Assembly: GCA_937995875.1 (NCBI GenBank)
Contig: CALKIW010000063.1
Location: 1 to 18,276 of the forward strand
Direction: 5' to 3'
Source of the DNA: an uncultured Bacteroidales bacterium
GTDB lineage: Bacteria; Bacteroidota; Bacteroidia; Bacteroidales; Bacteroidaceae
DNA length: 18,276 nucleotides
Numbering within the stretch: the stretch's first letter is position 1; every line of letters begins with the position of its first letter. Shown here one piece after another: positions 7,701-15,229 of this stretch. Both the position numbers and the translations under genes were made by a program. The notes beneath the pieces are model-generated. The model was not told where the DNA came from and ran no database searches. It saw only the letters and a program-made list of their open reading frames with translations.

Positions 7701-8911
7701 TGTCTAACGCATTGAAGTTTACGCCTGAGGGTGGCAAAGTGGAGGTGTCGTTGCTGCGTTGTGCCGGGAATGGCGAAGACAAAGACGACGAACAATTACA
7801 AATCAGAATTGCTGATACCGGCATTGGTATCAGCGATGAGGATAAGGCGCATGTCTTTGAGCGTTTCTATCAAGCCCATCATGCTAAGGATAGTTCGTAT
7901 GGAGGAACGGGTGTGGGACTGCACCTCGTTCATGGCCTGGCCAAACTGCATGGCGGTGATGTGACGGTGGCCGACAACCCCGGTGGTGGGACGGTGTTTA
8001 CCATTACGTTGCCTGTACGACATGATGAGTCGTTGCAGTGCATACCCGTGAGCCAACAGATGGAGCCGGACTATACGCTGTCGGATAACGGGAACGAGGC
8101 ACAGACAGAGGCAACGGAGTCTGATGCGACGTCTGAAACGTCGCCCCTTTACGAGGTGTTGATTGTAGACGACAGTCAAGATTTCTTAGCGTTCATGGCC
8201 GAAGAACTCGGCACAAGATTCAAGGTGAGGGAGGCGGCCAACGGAAAGGAAGCGCTGGATCGTATCAGTGAGCATAAGCCCGATATTATATTAAGCGATG
8301 TCATGATGCCCGAAATGGACGGAAATGAGTTGTGCCGACGGGTAAAAGGAAACAAGGAGACGTGCAACATTCCGTTTGTTATGCTCACCGCGCGCCTGGC
8401 TCAGGAACATCGGATGGAAGGAATGGAGAGCGGTGCCGATGATTACGTGACCAAACCTTTCAATCTGGATCTGCTCTATTTGCGCATGGAGAATCTTATC
8501 AAATGGCATAGAATGTCGCCCGATGAAAAGACGGGCAAGGTGCAGGCAGAACTCAAGCCGATGGTGATAACGTCTCTCGACGAGCAATTAGTGAAGAAAG
8601 CAACGGCTTATGTCGATGAAAACATATCGGACACCACGATTACCGTTGAAACGATGGCACAGCATTTGGGAATGAGCAGGGTGCATCTCTATAAGAAAAT
8701 GTTGTCGATTACGGGTAGCACACCGTCGGAATTCATGCGCCAAATTCGGATGCGGCGGGCAGAACAACTGCTGCGTTCGAGCCAATTCTCGGTGAGCGAA
8801 GTGGCCTATAAAGTGGGATTCAACATTCCCCGCTACTTCTCTAAATATTTCAAGGAAATGTATGGCATGAACCCTTCACAGTATAAAAAACAGTCGCAAG
8901 ACGAGGAATAA
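4799..8911 (+). CDS. Hybrid two-component system regulator (HTCS), periplasmic sensor fused to kinase, receiver and AraC-type DNA-binding domain
   Basis: The 1370-residue protein fuses a full two-component pathway. An N-terminal signal/membrane segment (about 5-25) precedes two beta-propellers of Reg_prop repeats (about 30-710; repeated D..G.LW.GT...G pattern). A Y_Y_Y domain follows (about 720-795), then one transmembrane helix (about 796-817) and a coiled linker. HisKA carries NVSHELRTPL with phospho-acceptor His855, and the HATPase has DNILSNALKFTPEGG and ADTGIGIS. The receiver domain has ILSDVMMPEMDG with phospho-acceptor Asp1167, and the C-terminal AraC helix-turn-helix pair spans about 1263-1370. 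In this family the propeller domain binds an oligosaccharide in the periplasm and the AraC domain activates the locus. Start choice: the ATG at 4799 (or 4805) follows the promoter; the upstream TTG is inside it. All key residues are intact. The likely ligand, from the neighbours, is a xyloglucan-type oligosaccharide. Confidence 0.96.
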   Translation: MSMKYNLPYILLTLLLQISPILTFGLPANIDFHSLSTSDGLSNGQVNDIYRDTRGYIWFGTQSGLSRYDGFRFKVFYFDGLNKYSLPNNCVEGIQEDGDGKLWVHTSSGYCIYDPLTERFDADMEQYFSTFGITGQPDKVLIDSSKNLWVSVPGAGIFFVDVERKTSKLLEFSKPLRRHLVISMTCRNGRMVANFDNGHMVAVDVATGRPVWQSDYLASHHKKTNESVTTFIDKFDNYWVAVNGLTSIYCSSENKWYLSANDFLTRRGYTLPFQGTLLLKDMADDGEQGLWIATDHLGLLHLDHATKQLNQYTYNRNVPTSVANNTIQSLLVDNAGALWVGCYKNGISYYSPSQSKFRTLPIGDVCTITEDHSGLLWCGTNDKGIVVYNPKTDSQRTYDMGVTRLGSNVVVSSLTARDGSLWFGAFNGGLVHYREGQWKAYRADGRSGLLSDNVWSLCELPDGRIAVGTLGAGLQVLDPKTGAFANYTAEKNQLGSDYINSIVLGHDGRLIMGHSVNYSILDLKSGKVENFSSNRAGVPFLSTQVNQIFEDSRGIIWMATASGVNAYDAKTDQLATLDWQVGMTGTVACSVVEDLDHNMWLVSDHGVARVVVKKNDGQWDFFTISFNSLDGLQDRQFNYRSILLASNGSVVIGGQDGLNIIPPRKITHHRSKARVIFSGLVLFDHPLKVGEEYDGHTVLKRSLEESRKLHLKYNENAFTVQLASSEVSIPKKTRFMYRLKGFSDKWYFTTEGQSNVTYTGIPSGHYTLEARVVTRYGVISDEVSRLEITIAPPFYRSFWAILLYIVILALAVWYARRMIIRRQQTKFEMQQMQLEAERTRELNEMKLTFFTNVSHELRTPLTLIISPLTTMMNKETDPDKKRSLGLIHRNAMRLLDMVTQILDFRKMEKQKETLNLSTGDIVDYVRSIVETVSALNGKKVDVSFNSACDSLLMNFDADKVRKMVDNILSNALKFTPEGGKVEVSLLRCAGNGEDKDDEQLQIRIADTGIGISDEDKAHVFERFYQAHHAKDSSYGGTGVGLHLVHGLAKLHGGDVTVADNPGGGTVFTITLPVRHDESLQCIPVSQQMEPDYTLSDNGNEAQTEATESDATSETSPLYEVLIVDDSQDFLAFMAEELGTRFKVREAANGKEALDRISEHKPDIILSDVMMPEMDGNELCRRVKGNKETCNIPFVMLTARLAQEHRMEGMESGADDYVTKPFNLDLLYLRMENLIKWHRMSPDEKTGKVQAELKPMVITSLDEQLVKKATAYVDENISDTTITVETMAQHLGMSRVHLYKKMLSITGSTPSEFMRQIRMRRAEQLLRSSQFSVSEVAYKVGFNIPRYFSKYFKEMYGMNPSQYKKQSQDEE

Positions 8912-8964
8912 TCGTGGAGTTTAACATTTTGAGTATGGGTTAGCAACATTTGGTGACTCTATTT

Positions 8965-8997
8965 GCAAGCCGTATCAAGGGCTTGCTTGCTTGTTTT
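8965..8997 (+). terminator. Possible weak terminator after the HTCS gene
   Basis: GCAAGCC (8965-8971) pairs with GGCTTGC (8980-8986) around an 8-nt loop, and the following stretch is T-rich (TTGCTTGTTTT). It ends just before the GH31 promoter box. The stem is short, so readthrough is likely. Confidence 0.4.
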
Positions 8998-9000
8998 GCG

Positions 9001-9008
9001 TATCTTTG
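9001..9008 (+). promoter_or_regulatory. -7 promoter box for the GH31-GH2 unit
   Basis: TATCTTTG fits TANNTTTG. No TTTG is present 19-21 nt upstream; instead a short (CTTG)x3 run lies at 8982-8993. A good -7 box with a poor -33 box would fit a promoter that needs an activator such as the HTCS, though this is inference. Transcription would begin near 9015. Confidence 0.55.
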
Positions 9009-9022
9009 CAATACTACTAAAA

Positions 9023-11950
9023 ATGAATATTATGAAGATATCAAAGTTCTTGTTGGCTACCGCAGGCCTGTTCCTGACGTTGGGACTTTCTGCGGCAGAT
9101 TATAAGGTAGAGTCTGATTATGTGACGATTCCCGTGAAGACGCCTGGGGCTACAGGTCCCAAGATGGTGCGTTTGCAAATTGTAAATGGGAAGATTATCC
9201 GAGTACAATCCACGCCTGAGACAACATTCCCTACAAAGGAAAGTCTCATCATAGTGCCCCGGCAGGCGTTTACTGATTTTAAGGTGCGGCAAGATGGTGA
9301 CCGGGTCGTGGTGACGACATCTGCGATTCGCGCCTATGTTGATTCGCGCGATGGCAGGGTGGAGTTTTACGATGCGAAAGGCACAAACCAATATCTCGCA
9401 GAATCTGCGCAGAAGGGTAAGACTTTCGAGCGTTTCCGCGTTCCTGACAGAGAAATCGGGGTGGACAGTCGCATCACTGAGGACCAACGTTTAGGATGGA
9501 CATGGAATGCCTCTTTCCAATCGCCCGACGATGAGGCCTTTTACGGGTTGGGACAGCATCAGAGTGAGGATCTGAACATGAAGGGTAAAAACGAAGACCT
9601 GTTCCAATATAACACGAAAATCAGCGTTCCTTTTGTGCTTTCCAACAAGGGCTACGGATTGTTGTGGGACAGCTATTCGTATTGCCGTTTTGGCAACCCA
9701 GAGGATTATTTGCAACTGCATCGGGCCTTTACCTTGTATAATAAGGAGGGAAAGAAAGGCTCGCTCACCGGTACCTACATGGCAGCAGATGGGACTGTTG
9801 TCACGCGTGGGGAAGACAGTGTTTACTATGAAAATTCGGAGACAATAGTCAATCTGCCGAAGAACTTCAGTTTTAAAGGCTCTCATGTTACCTATGAAGG
9901 TTATATCCAGGCACCTGTAGAGAATTTGTATCGGTTTATTCTTTACTATGCAGGTTATGTGAAAGTGTTTATCGATGGCAGGGAAGTCGTTCCGGAAAGA
10001 TGGCGCACGGCATGGAATCCGAACTCCTATAAGTTTAACTATCCGATGAAAAAGGGTGCAAAACACAAACTTTTCATCGACTGGTATCCGGATGGAGACG
10101 TGAGCTATTGCGGGCTTCGGGCTGCCACTCCCCGCTCGGAGAAGGAACAACATCAGCTCAATATATGGAGCGAGATGGCACAGGATATGGACTATTACTT
10201 CATTGCCGGTGAGAATATGGACGAGGTTATTTCAGGCTATCGCACCTTGACGGGCAAGGCTCAGGTGGTGCCGAAATGGGCAATGGGCTTTTGGCAGAGC
10301 CGGGAGCGATACAAGAGTTCGGAGGATATAGAGTCGACGCTGAAATATTTCCGCGACCATCACATCCCCGTAGACAATATTGTGCAGGACTGGAACTACT
10401 GGAAAGATGACGCATGGGGCAGTCATGAGTTTGATGCTTCGCGCTTCCCGAATCCGCAAGCCATGCTCGACAGCGTTCATGCGATGAACGGACGCTTCAT
10501 GATTTCGGTTTGGCCAAAGTTCTACGTCACTACCAAGAACTATAAAGAATTGGATGCCAATGGTTGGATGTATCATCAGGCGGTGAAGGACAGCATTCGC
10601 GACTGGGTAGGACCGGGCTATATAGGCTCTTTCTATGATGCCTATGCGGAGGGTGCCCGTAAGATGTTCTGGCGACAGATGGATGAGAATCTCTATTCCA
10701 AATATAAGTTTGGCATCGACGCTTGGTGGATGGATGCCTCAGAACCCAACGTTCGCGACTGCACGCCGATGTGGTATCGCAAGGCGCTTTGCGGCTCAAC
10801 GGCTCTCGGCTCTTCTACCGAATACTTCAACGCTTATTCTATTATGAACGCAGAAGCCATATATAATGGACAGCGCTCTGTGAACCCCAACCAACGTGTA
10901 TTCCAGCTCACCCGCAGCGGATTTGCCGGCCAACAGCGTTACAGTACGGCTTCGTGGAGTGGAGACATTGGTACGCGCTGGGAAGATATGCGTGCTCAAA
11001 TGACGGCCGGAATGAACTTCTCGATGTCCGGAATACCAATCTGGGGAATGGACATTGGCGGCTTCTGTGTGGAAGATCGATATGTAAAGGCACAGCAGGA
11101 ATACGACCGTACGAAGGTGGAAAATGAGGATTTGAAGGAATGGCGCGAGTTACAGACCCGATGGAGCCAGTTCGGGGCGTTTGTTCCCTTATATCGTGCG
11201 CATGGCCAATGGCCAACGCGTGAAGTGTGGAACATTGCTCCTGAAAACCACCCCGCCTATCAGAGCATTCTCTTTTACGACAGATTGCGTTATCGACTGA
11301 TGCCTTACCTTTACAGCATGGCTGGTGCTGTCCACTTCGACGATTATACAATGATGCGTGCGTTGGTGATGGATTTCGGTAGCGATAACAAGGTGCTCGA
11401 TATTAAGGATCAGTGGATGTTTGGGCCTGCCCTGATGGCTTGCCCGGTGGGAACGTACAAATCGCGCAGTCGTGACGTATATTTGCCGAAGCAACGCGGG
11501 TGGTACGACCTATATACCGCTGCCTATTATGAGGGTGGACAAACCATAACGGCCAATGCACCATACGAGCGGATACCTGTCTATGTGCCGGCGGGAGCGA
11601 TTCTTCCCTTTGGTCCGGAGATAGAATGGACAGACCAAAAACCGGCTGATGACATCAAACTTTATGTGTATGCCGGCCACGATGGCGAGTTTACACTCTA
11701 TGAAGATGAAGGCACCAACTATGATTATGAAAAGGGTAAGTACTCAACCATCCGCTTTGTATATGACGATGCAAAGAAAACGCTGACCATAGGAGACCGT
11801 CAGGGAAGCTATCCGGGAATGCTTGAGAAGCGCCAGTTCACCATTGTTTATCATCAGCCCGGAACAACGGTAGATGGTCTTGATGTGAACAAGGCAACCG
11901 GACAACAAGTCGATTACGACGGAAAGTTTGTTTCGGTAAAGCTCAAATAA
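9023..11950 (+). CDS. GH31 alpha-xylosidase-like enzyme with PA14 insert, periplasmic
   Basis: The 975-residue product should remove alpha-linked xylose from imported xyloglucan oligosaccharides. A Sec signal peptide (KFLLATAGLFLTLGLSAA) has no lipobox, so a periplasmic location is expected. After an N-terminal beta-sandwich, residues about 246-370 look like a PA14 domain (TYEGYIQAPVENLYRF, KVFIDGREV), an insertion known in GH31 xyloglucan alpha-xylosidases. The barrel, about 410-750, shows AWWMDASEPN with nucleophile Asp571 and SWSGDIG with acid/base Asp648, both intact, plus PIWGMDIGGF. C-terminal beta-sheet domains (PVYVPAGAILPFGP, about 852-869) resemble the usual GH31 tail. Other GH31 activities such as alpha-glucosidase are possible; the PA14 insert and the GH5/GH2 neighbours favour alpha-xylosidase. 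Start: ATG 9023 or ATG 9032; an in-frame TTG at 8963 lies upstream of the promoter and is rejected. GH2 follows after 62 bp with no terminator, so the two are probably co-transcribed. Confidence 0.92.
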   Translation: MNIMKISKFLLATAGLFLTLGLSAADYKVESDYVTIPVKTPGATGPKMVRLQIVNGKIIRVQSTPETTFPTKESLIIVPRQAFTDFKVRQDGDRVVVTTSAIRAYVDSRDGRVEFYDAKGTNQYLAESAQKGKTFERFRVPDREIGVDSRITEDQRLGWTWNASFQSPDDEAFYGLGQHQSEDLNMKGKNEDLFQYNTKISVPFVLSNKGYGLLWDSYSYCRFGNPEDYLQLHRAFTLYNKEGKKGSLTGTYMAADGTVVTRGEDSVYYENSETIVNLPKNFSFKGSHVTYEGYIQAPVENLYRFILYYAGYVKVFIDGREVVPERWRTAWNPNSYKFNYPMKKGAKHKLFIDWYPDGDVSYCGLRAATPRSEKEQHQLNIWSEMAQDMDYYFIAGENMDEVISGYRTLTGKAQVVPKWAMGFWQSRERYKSSEDIESTLKYFRDHHIPVDNIVQDWNYWKDDAWGSHEFDASRFPNPQAMLDSVHAMNGRFMISVWPKFYVTTKNYKELDANGWMYHQAVKDSIRDWVGPGYIGSFYDAYAEGARKMFWRQMDENLYSKYKFGIDAWWMDASEPNVRDCTPMWYRKALCGSTALGSSTEYFNAYSIMNAEAIYNGQRSVNPNQRVFQLTRSGFAGQQRYSTASWSGDIGTRWEDMRAQMTAGMNFSMSGIPIWGMDIGGFCVEDRYVKAQQEYDRTKVENEDLKEWRELQTRWSQFGAFVPLYRAHGQWPTREVWNIAPENHPAYQSILFYDRLRYRLMPYLYSMAGAVHFDDYTMMRALVMDFGSDNKVLDIKDQWMFGPALMACPVGTYKSRSRDVYLPKQRGWYDLYTAAYYEGGQTITANAPYERIPVYVPAGAILPFGPEIEWTDQKPADDIKLYVYAGHDGEFTLYEDEGTNYDYEKGKYSTIRFVYDDAKKTLTIGDRQGSYPGMLEKRQFTIVYHQPGTTVDGLDVNKATGQQVDYDGKFVSVKLK

Positions 11951-12012
11951 TCTGAAGGACGCCCGCCATTCTTACGTGGTACTACTTTCATGACACATTG
12001 ATTCAATACACT

Positions 12013-14562
12013 ATGAACAAGAAAAATAGGCGAGTAGGATTTGCATTTGCCAAACCTTCATACTGGATGGTTTTGCTGTGGGTGTGCCTTGGCAGTATAA
12101 ATGCATCTGCTCGAACACGGCAACTGTTTGATGCAGACTGGCTTTTCTGTCTGGATGACAAGGCAGAGATGGCACAACAAACATACGATGACAGTGGGTG
12201 GCGCAAGCTGAATCTGCCCCACGATTGGGCTATCGAGGGAGATTTCTCGGTGAATAATCCCAGTGGGGCAGGTGGAGGAGCCTTGCCCGGAGGAGTCGGC
12301 TGGTATAGAAAGCACTTTAATGTTGCTTCCATCGAGCCACAACGCCGCGTATTTCTCGCTTTCGACGGGGTGTATATGAACTCCACGGTTTATGTCAATG
12401 GACAGGAAGTGGGACATCGTCCGTATGGTTACAGCAGCTTTGAATATGATATTACAAAGTTTCTGAAGCTGGGAGACAATGTGATTGCGGTCAAGGTGGA
12501 TAATGGAGATCAGCCCAATTCACGCTGGTATAGCGGTTGTGGCATCTACCGCCATGTTTGGCTCACAACGACAAATGCACTCCATTTTGAGCGGTGGGGC
12601 ATACAAGTGGTCACTACTCCCAATGGCGGGGTGACCGTCAATGCGCGATATGTGGATGAGACACAGCGTGGTGCGCGACCTGTCATTCGTCATACCGTTT
12701 ATGATAAGCGTGGAAAAACGGTTGCCAAGTCGATGAGTAGGACAAGTTCGCAGCGCATGAAAGTGAAGCAGCCACAGCTCTGGAGTATGGATAATCCGTA
12801 TGTCTACACGGTGAAGTCGGAGTTGATCGTCAATGGAAAAACCGTTGATGAGGTGATGACGACAACCGGATTTCGTGACTTCCGCTTTGATGCCGCAACC
12901 GGTTTCTGGCTCAATGGCCGGAATATCAAGCTCAATGGCGTATGCGAACATCACGACTTGGGTTGCCTTGGAGCGGCATTTTATGAAGACGCTATGCACA
13001 GAAAGCTCCTTAAACTCAAGGAAATGGGTGTGAATGCCCTACGTTGTACTCACAATCCTCCGGCTCCGGAAGTGCTTGATATGTGCGACACGATGGGTAT
13101 AGTCGTGATAGATGAGAGCTTCGATATGTGGCGACGCAAGAAGACTCGCAATGACTACGCACGCTTCTTCGACGAGTGGCACGAGCGAGATCTTGCCGAC
13201 TTGGTGAAGCGTGACCGCAATCACCCTTCAATCTTGGCATGGAGTATCGGGAACGAAGTGCTCGAACAGTGGTCGAGTGCAGAGGCTGACGAACTGACTT
13301 TGGAGCAGGCAAATCTTTTGCTCAATGCCGGACACAAAGTTGAAGTGAGCGATAGTGTGCATCCCAATGCTATCCTCACGCAGCATCTGGCCGATATCGT
13401 GAGACACCATGACGCCACCCGTCCTATCACGGCGGGATGTAACGAGCCATCCCCCGACAACCATTTGCTTAAAAGTGGAGCCATTGATCTTGTGGGCTTT
13501 AACTATCACCATCAGTGGATAAAAGATGTTCCGCAGAACTTTCCAGATAAGCCTTTCTATATGTCCGAGAGTGTTTCTGCTTTGCAGACACGAGGATTCT
13601 ATCCTCAACAGGGAGACACAATTCTGATGATGCCGGCGCGATGGGATAAGCCATACACCGACCCCACCTTGATGTGCTCGGCCTACGACAATCAACACGT
13701 ACCTTGGGGCTCTACCCACGAGCAAACATGGAATGCCGTGAAGCATACGCCTTACTGTTTCGGACAGTTCATCTGGACAGGCTTCGACTATATTGGGGAA
13801 CCAACACCCTATAGCTTCCCGGCCCGGAGTTCATACTTCGGCATCATTGATTTGGCCGGATTTCCGAAGGATGTGTATTATATGTATCAGAGCGAATGGA
13901 CGCAGCGTGATGTGCTTCACCTTTTCCCGCATTGGAATTGGCTTCCCGGACAAACTGTGGATATGTGGTGTTATTACAACAATGCTGATGAGGTAGAATT
14001 GTTTGTCAATGGTAAAAGTCAGGGCATTCGACGTAAAACGCCCCCGGCGCCAGCCTCAGAGCGATACACTTTACCTCTGAAACTAAGCAGCGAAGCTACC
14101 GAATTCCATGTGGCGTGGAAGGTGAAGTTTGAGCCGGGAGAAGTTAAAGTGGTTGCTCGGAGAGAGGGGAGAGAAGTTGGCAGTAAGGTGATTCGCACGG
14201 CAGGCGCACCCCATCATATCCGTCTTACGATCGATTACGATGGCCGACAATACCATCATGTGCGAGCAGACGGCACCATTGCTGATGGTATTCAAGATTT
14301 GGTGTTTATCAACGCAGAAGTTGTGGATCGAGACGGCAATCTCTGTCCGAATGCCGAAAACCAGCTGTTTTTCGATGTTGAAGGTGGAGAGATTGCTGGT
14401 GTAGACAATGGTAGCCAGATCTCGCAGGAACGATTTAAGGCCAACCACCGCAAGGCCTTCTTCGGAAAGTGTATGATTGTAGTTGCTCCGGAAGCACTGA
14501 AAGCATTGAAGATCAAGGCGAAGGCGGTGGATTTAGAGCCGGCAGAATTAACAATACAATAG
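12013..14562 (+). CDS. GH2 beta-galactosidase-like enzyme, periplasmic
   Basis: This 849-residue protein has a Sec signal peptide ending near NASA, without a lipobox. The N-terminal sugar-binding jelly roll (about 33-185) shows LPHDWAIEGDF, GVGWYRKHF and GCGIYRHVW. An Ig-like domain follows. The TIM barrel (about 295-605) has NGVCEHHDLG, LRCTHNPP, SIGNE with acid/base Glu415 and FYMSES with nucleophile Glu519, then GQFIWTGFDYIGEP. Residues about 630-725 resemble DUF4982 (VELFVNGKSQG), and the last 120 residues an Ig-like C-terminal domain (FINAEVVDRDGN, GVDNGS), the architecture of many Bacteroidetes GH2 beta-galactosidases. Removing galactose caps from xyloglucan side chains would expose xylose to the upstream GH31 enzyme. 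Beta-glucuronidase or another GH2 specificity cannot be excluded. The ATG at 12013 is preferred over an in-frame TTG at 11998. Confidence 0.93.
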   Translation: MNKKNRRVGFAFAKPSYWMVLLWVCLGSINASARTRQLFDADWLFCLDDKAEMAQQTYDDSGWRKLNLPHDWAIEGDFSVNNPSGAGGGALPGGVGWYRKHFNVASIEPQRRVFLAFDGVYMNSTVYVNGQEVGHRPYGYSSFEYDITKFLKLGDNVIAVKVDNGDQPNSRWYSGCGIYRHVWLTTTNALHFERWGIQVVTTPNGGVTVNARYVDETQRGARPVIRHTVYDKRGKTVAKSMSRTSSQRMKVKQPQLWSMDNPYVYTVKSELIVNGKTVDEVMTTTGFRDFRFDAATGFWLNGRNIKLNGVCEHHDLGCLGAAFYEDAMHRKLLKLKEMGVNALRCTHNPPAPEVLDMCDTMGIVVIDESFDMWRRKKTRNDYARFFDEWHERDLADLVKRDRNHPSILAWSIGNEVLEQWSSAEADELTLEQANLLLNAGHKVEVSDSVHPNAILTQHLADIVRHHDATRPITAGCNEPSPDNHLLKSGAIDLVGFNYHHQWIKDVPQNFPDKPFYMSESVSALQTRGFYPQQGDTILMMPARWDKPYTDPTLMCSAYDNQHVPWGSTHEQTWNAVKHTPYCFGQFIWTGFDYIGEPTPYSFPARSSYFGIIDLAGFPKDVYYMYQSEWTQRDVLHLFPHWNWLPGQTVDMWCYYNNADEVELFVNGKSQGIRRKTPPAPASERYTLPLKLSSEATEFHVAWKVKFEPGEVKVVARREGREVGSKVIRTAGAPHHIRLTIDYDGRQYHHVRADGTIADGIQDLVFINAEVVDRDGNLCPNAENQLFFDVEGGEIAGVDNGSQISQERFKANHRKAFFGKCMIVVAPEALKALKIKAKAVDLEPAELTIQ

Positions 14563-14642
14563 GATAGCTCTTGGAGTGAAGCACCTATGCTGATGTGTCT
14601 TTTTATGTTCCGACACCTCACAAAAGTATAGCATACATGACA

Positions 14643-14686
14643 GTAAAACGAAAAATAGATGAAACACTATCTATTTTTCGTTTTAC
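14643..14686 (+). terminator. Perfect 18-bp AT-rich hairpin after the GH2 gene
   Basis: The arms 14643-14660 (GTAAAACG...ATAGAT) and 14669-14686 are exact reverse complements around an 8-nt loop (GAAACACT). The right arm contains T5 and T4 runs. Lying between the GH2 stop and the HU promoter, it probably separates the sugar locus from the housekeeping genes. Confidence 0.7.
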
Positions 14687-14714
14687 AGAAGTTAAGATTT
14701 AGCGATAAAAGTGT

Positions 14715-14722
14715 TACCTTTG
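14715..14722 (+). promoter_or_regulatory. -7 promoter box for the HU gene
   Basis: TACCTTTG fits TANNTTTG. The -33 region shows no clear TTTG. Transcription starting near 14729 would give a leader of about 70 nt. Confidence 0.6.
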
Positions 14723-14743
14723 CACAAGGAGAAACCACTGCAT

Positions 14744-14761
14744 GGAGCAGAGGTATGCTCC
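14744..14761 (+). other. Small hairpin in the HU leader
   Basis: GGAGCA (14744-14749) and TGCTCC (14756-14761) pair around a 6-nt loop, within the predicted 5' leader and 37 nt before the HU start. It could stabilise the message or affect translation; no riboswitch class is recognised. Confidence 0.4.
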
Positions 14762-14798
14762 GCTCTATCAAATGATATAAACAAAAAGAAATAAGACT

Positions 14799-15083
14799 AT
14801 GAATAGAACTCAACTCATTGATGCTTTAGCCAAAAAAACAGACATTTCTAAGGCGAAAGCGGCCACATACGTAAACACGATGTTGGGCATCATTGCCGAC
14901 AATCTTTGTGAGGGTGATCAGGAAGTCGCCATTCCTGATTTTGGACGCTTCTTTATTAAGCATATGGCCGAACGAAAGGGTACGAATCCTGCCACTGGTG
15001 AAAAAATTACCATCGAGGCGCGTGACAAGGTGGTGTTTAAGGCTTCCGACAACATCAGCATTTTTTCGCGCAAGCACAGTTAA
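14799..15083 (+). CDS. HU-family DNA-binding protein
   Basis: This 94-residue basic protein has the length and layout of HU/IHF histone-like proteins. A helical N-terminus (MNRTQLIDALAKKTDISKAKA) supports the dimer. The beta-arm region contains IPDFGRFFIKHMAERKGTNPATGE, matching the family signature GxFxxxxRxxRxGRNPxTGE with some change (HMAERKGTNP), followed by KVVFKASD. It would bend and compact DNA as a dimer in the nucleoid. It has its own promoter and is separated from the GH2 gene by a strong hairpin, so it is not part of the sugar locus. It could be either an HU- or an IHF-like subunit. Confidence 0.92.
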   Translation: MNRTQLIDALAKKTDISKAKAATYVNTMLGIIADNLCEGDQEVAIPDFGRFFIKHMAERKGTNPATGEKITIEARDKVVFKASDNISIFSRKHS

Positions 15084-15105
15084 AACGGCTTTATCATCGA
15101 ATCTT

Positions 15106-15153
15106 TACACGCAAAAGCCCAACGAACGATCGTTCGTTGGGCTTTTGCGTGTA
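15106..15153. terminator. Perfect 48-nt palindrome, two-way terminator between HU and rpoD
   Basis: Every base from 15106 to 15129 pairs with 15130 to 15153. The core GCCCAACGAACG / CGTTCGTTGGGC is followed by TTTT on both strands (CTTTTGCG). It starts 22 nt after the HU stop and lies 77 nt beyond the rpoD stop, as expected for a shared terminator of convergent genes. Confidence 0.9.
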
Positions 15154-15229
15154 TTCTTTTCGTGTGCTGAAATGCCATAGAAACGGGAGTGTTTCTCGTC
15201 GTTTCGCATCACACAGACTGCCGCTCGTT

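Noticed and set aside
6496..8785. Possible frameshift or disruption in the HTCS, suggested by many overlapping frames
   Set aside because: The main frame is continuous, with all kinase, receiver and AraC motifs in order; the other frames are shadows.
9491..10153. 220-codon minus-strand open frame inside the GH31 gene
   Set aside because: Antisense to the PA14 and beta-sandwich part of a conserved enzyme, with no recognisable motif.
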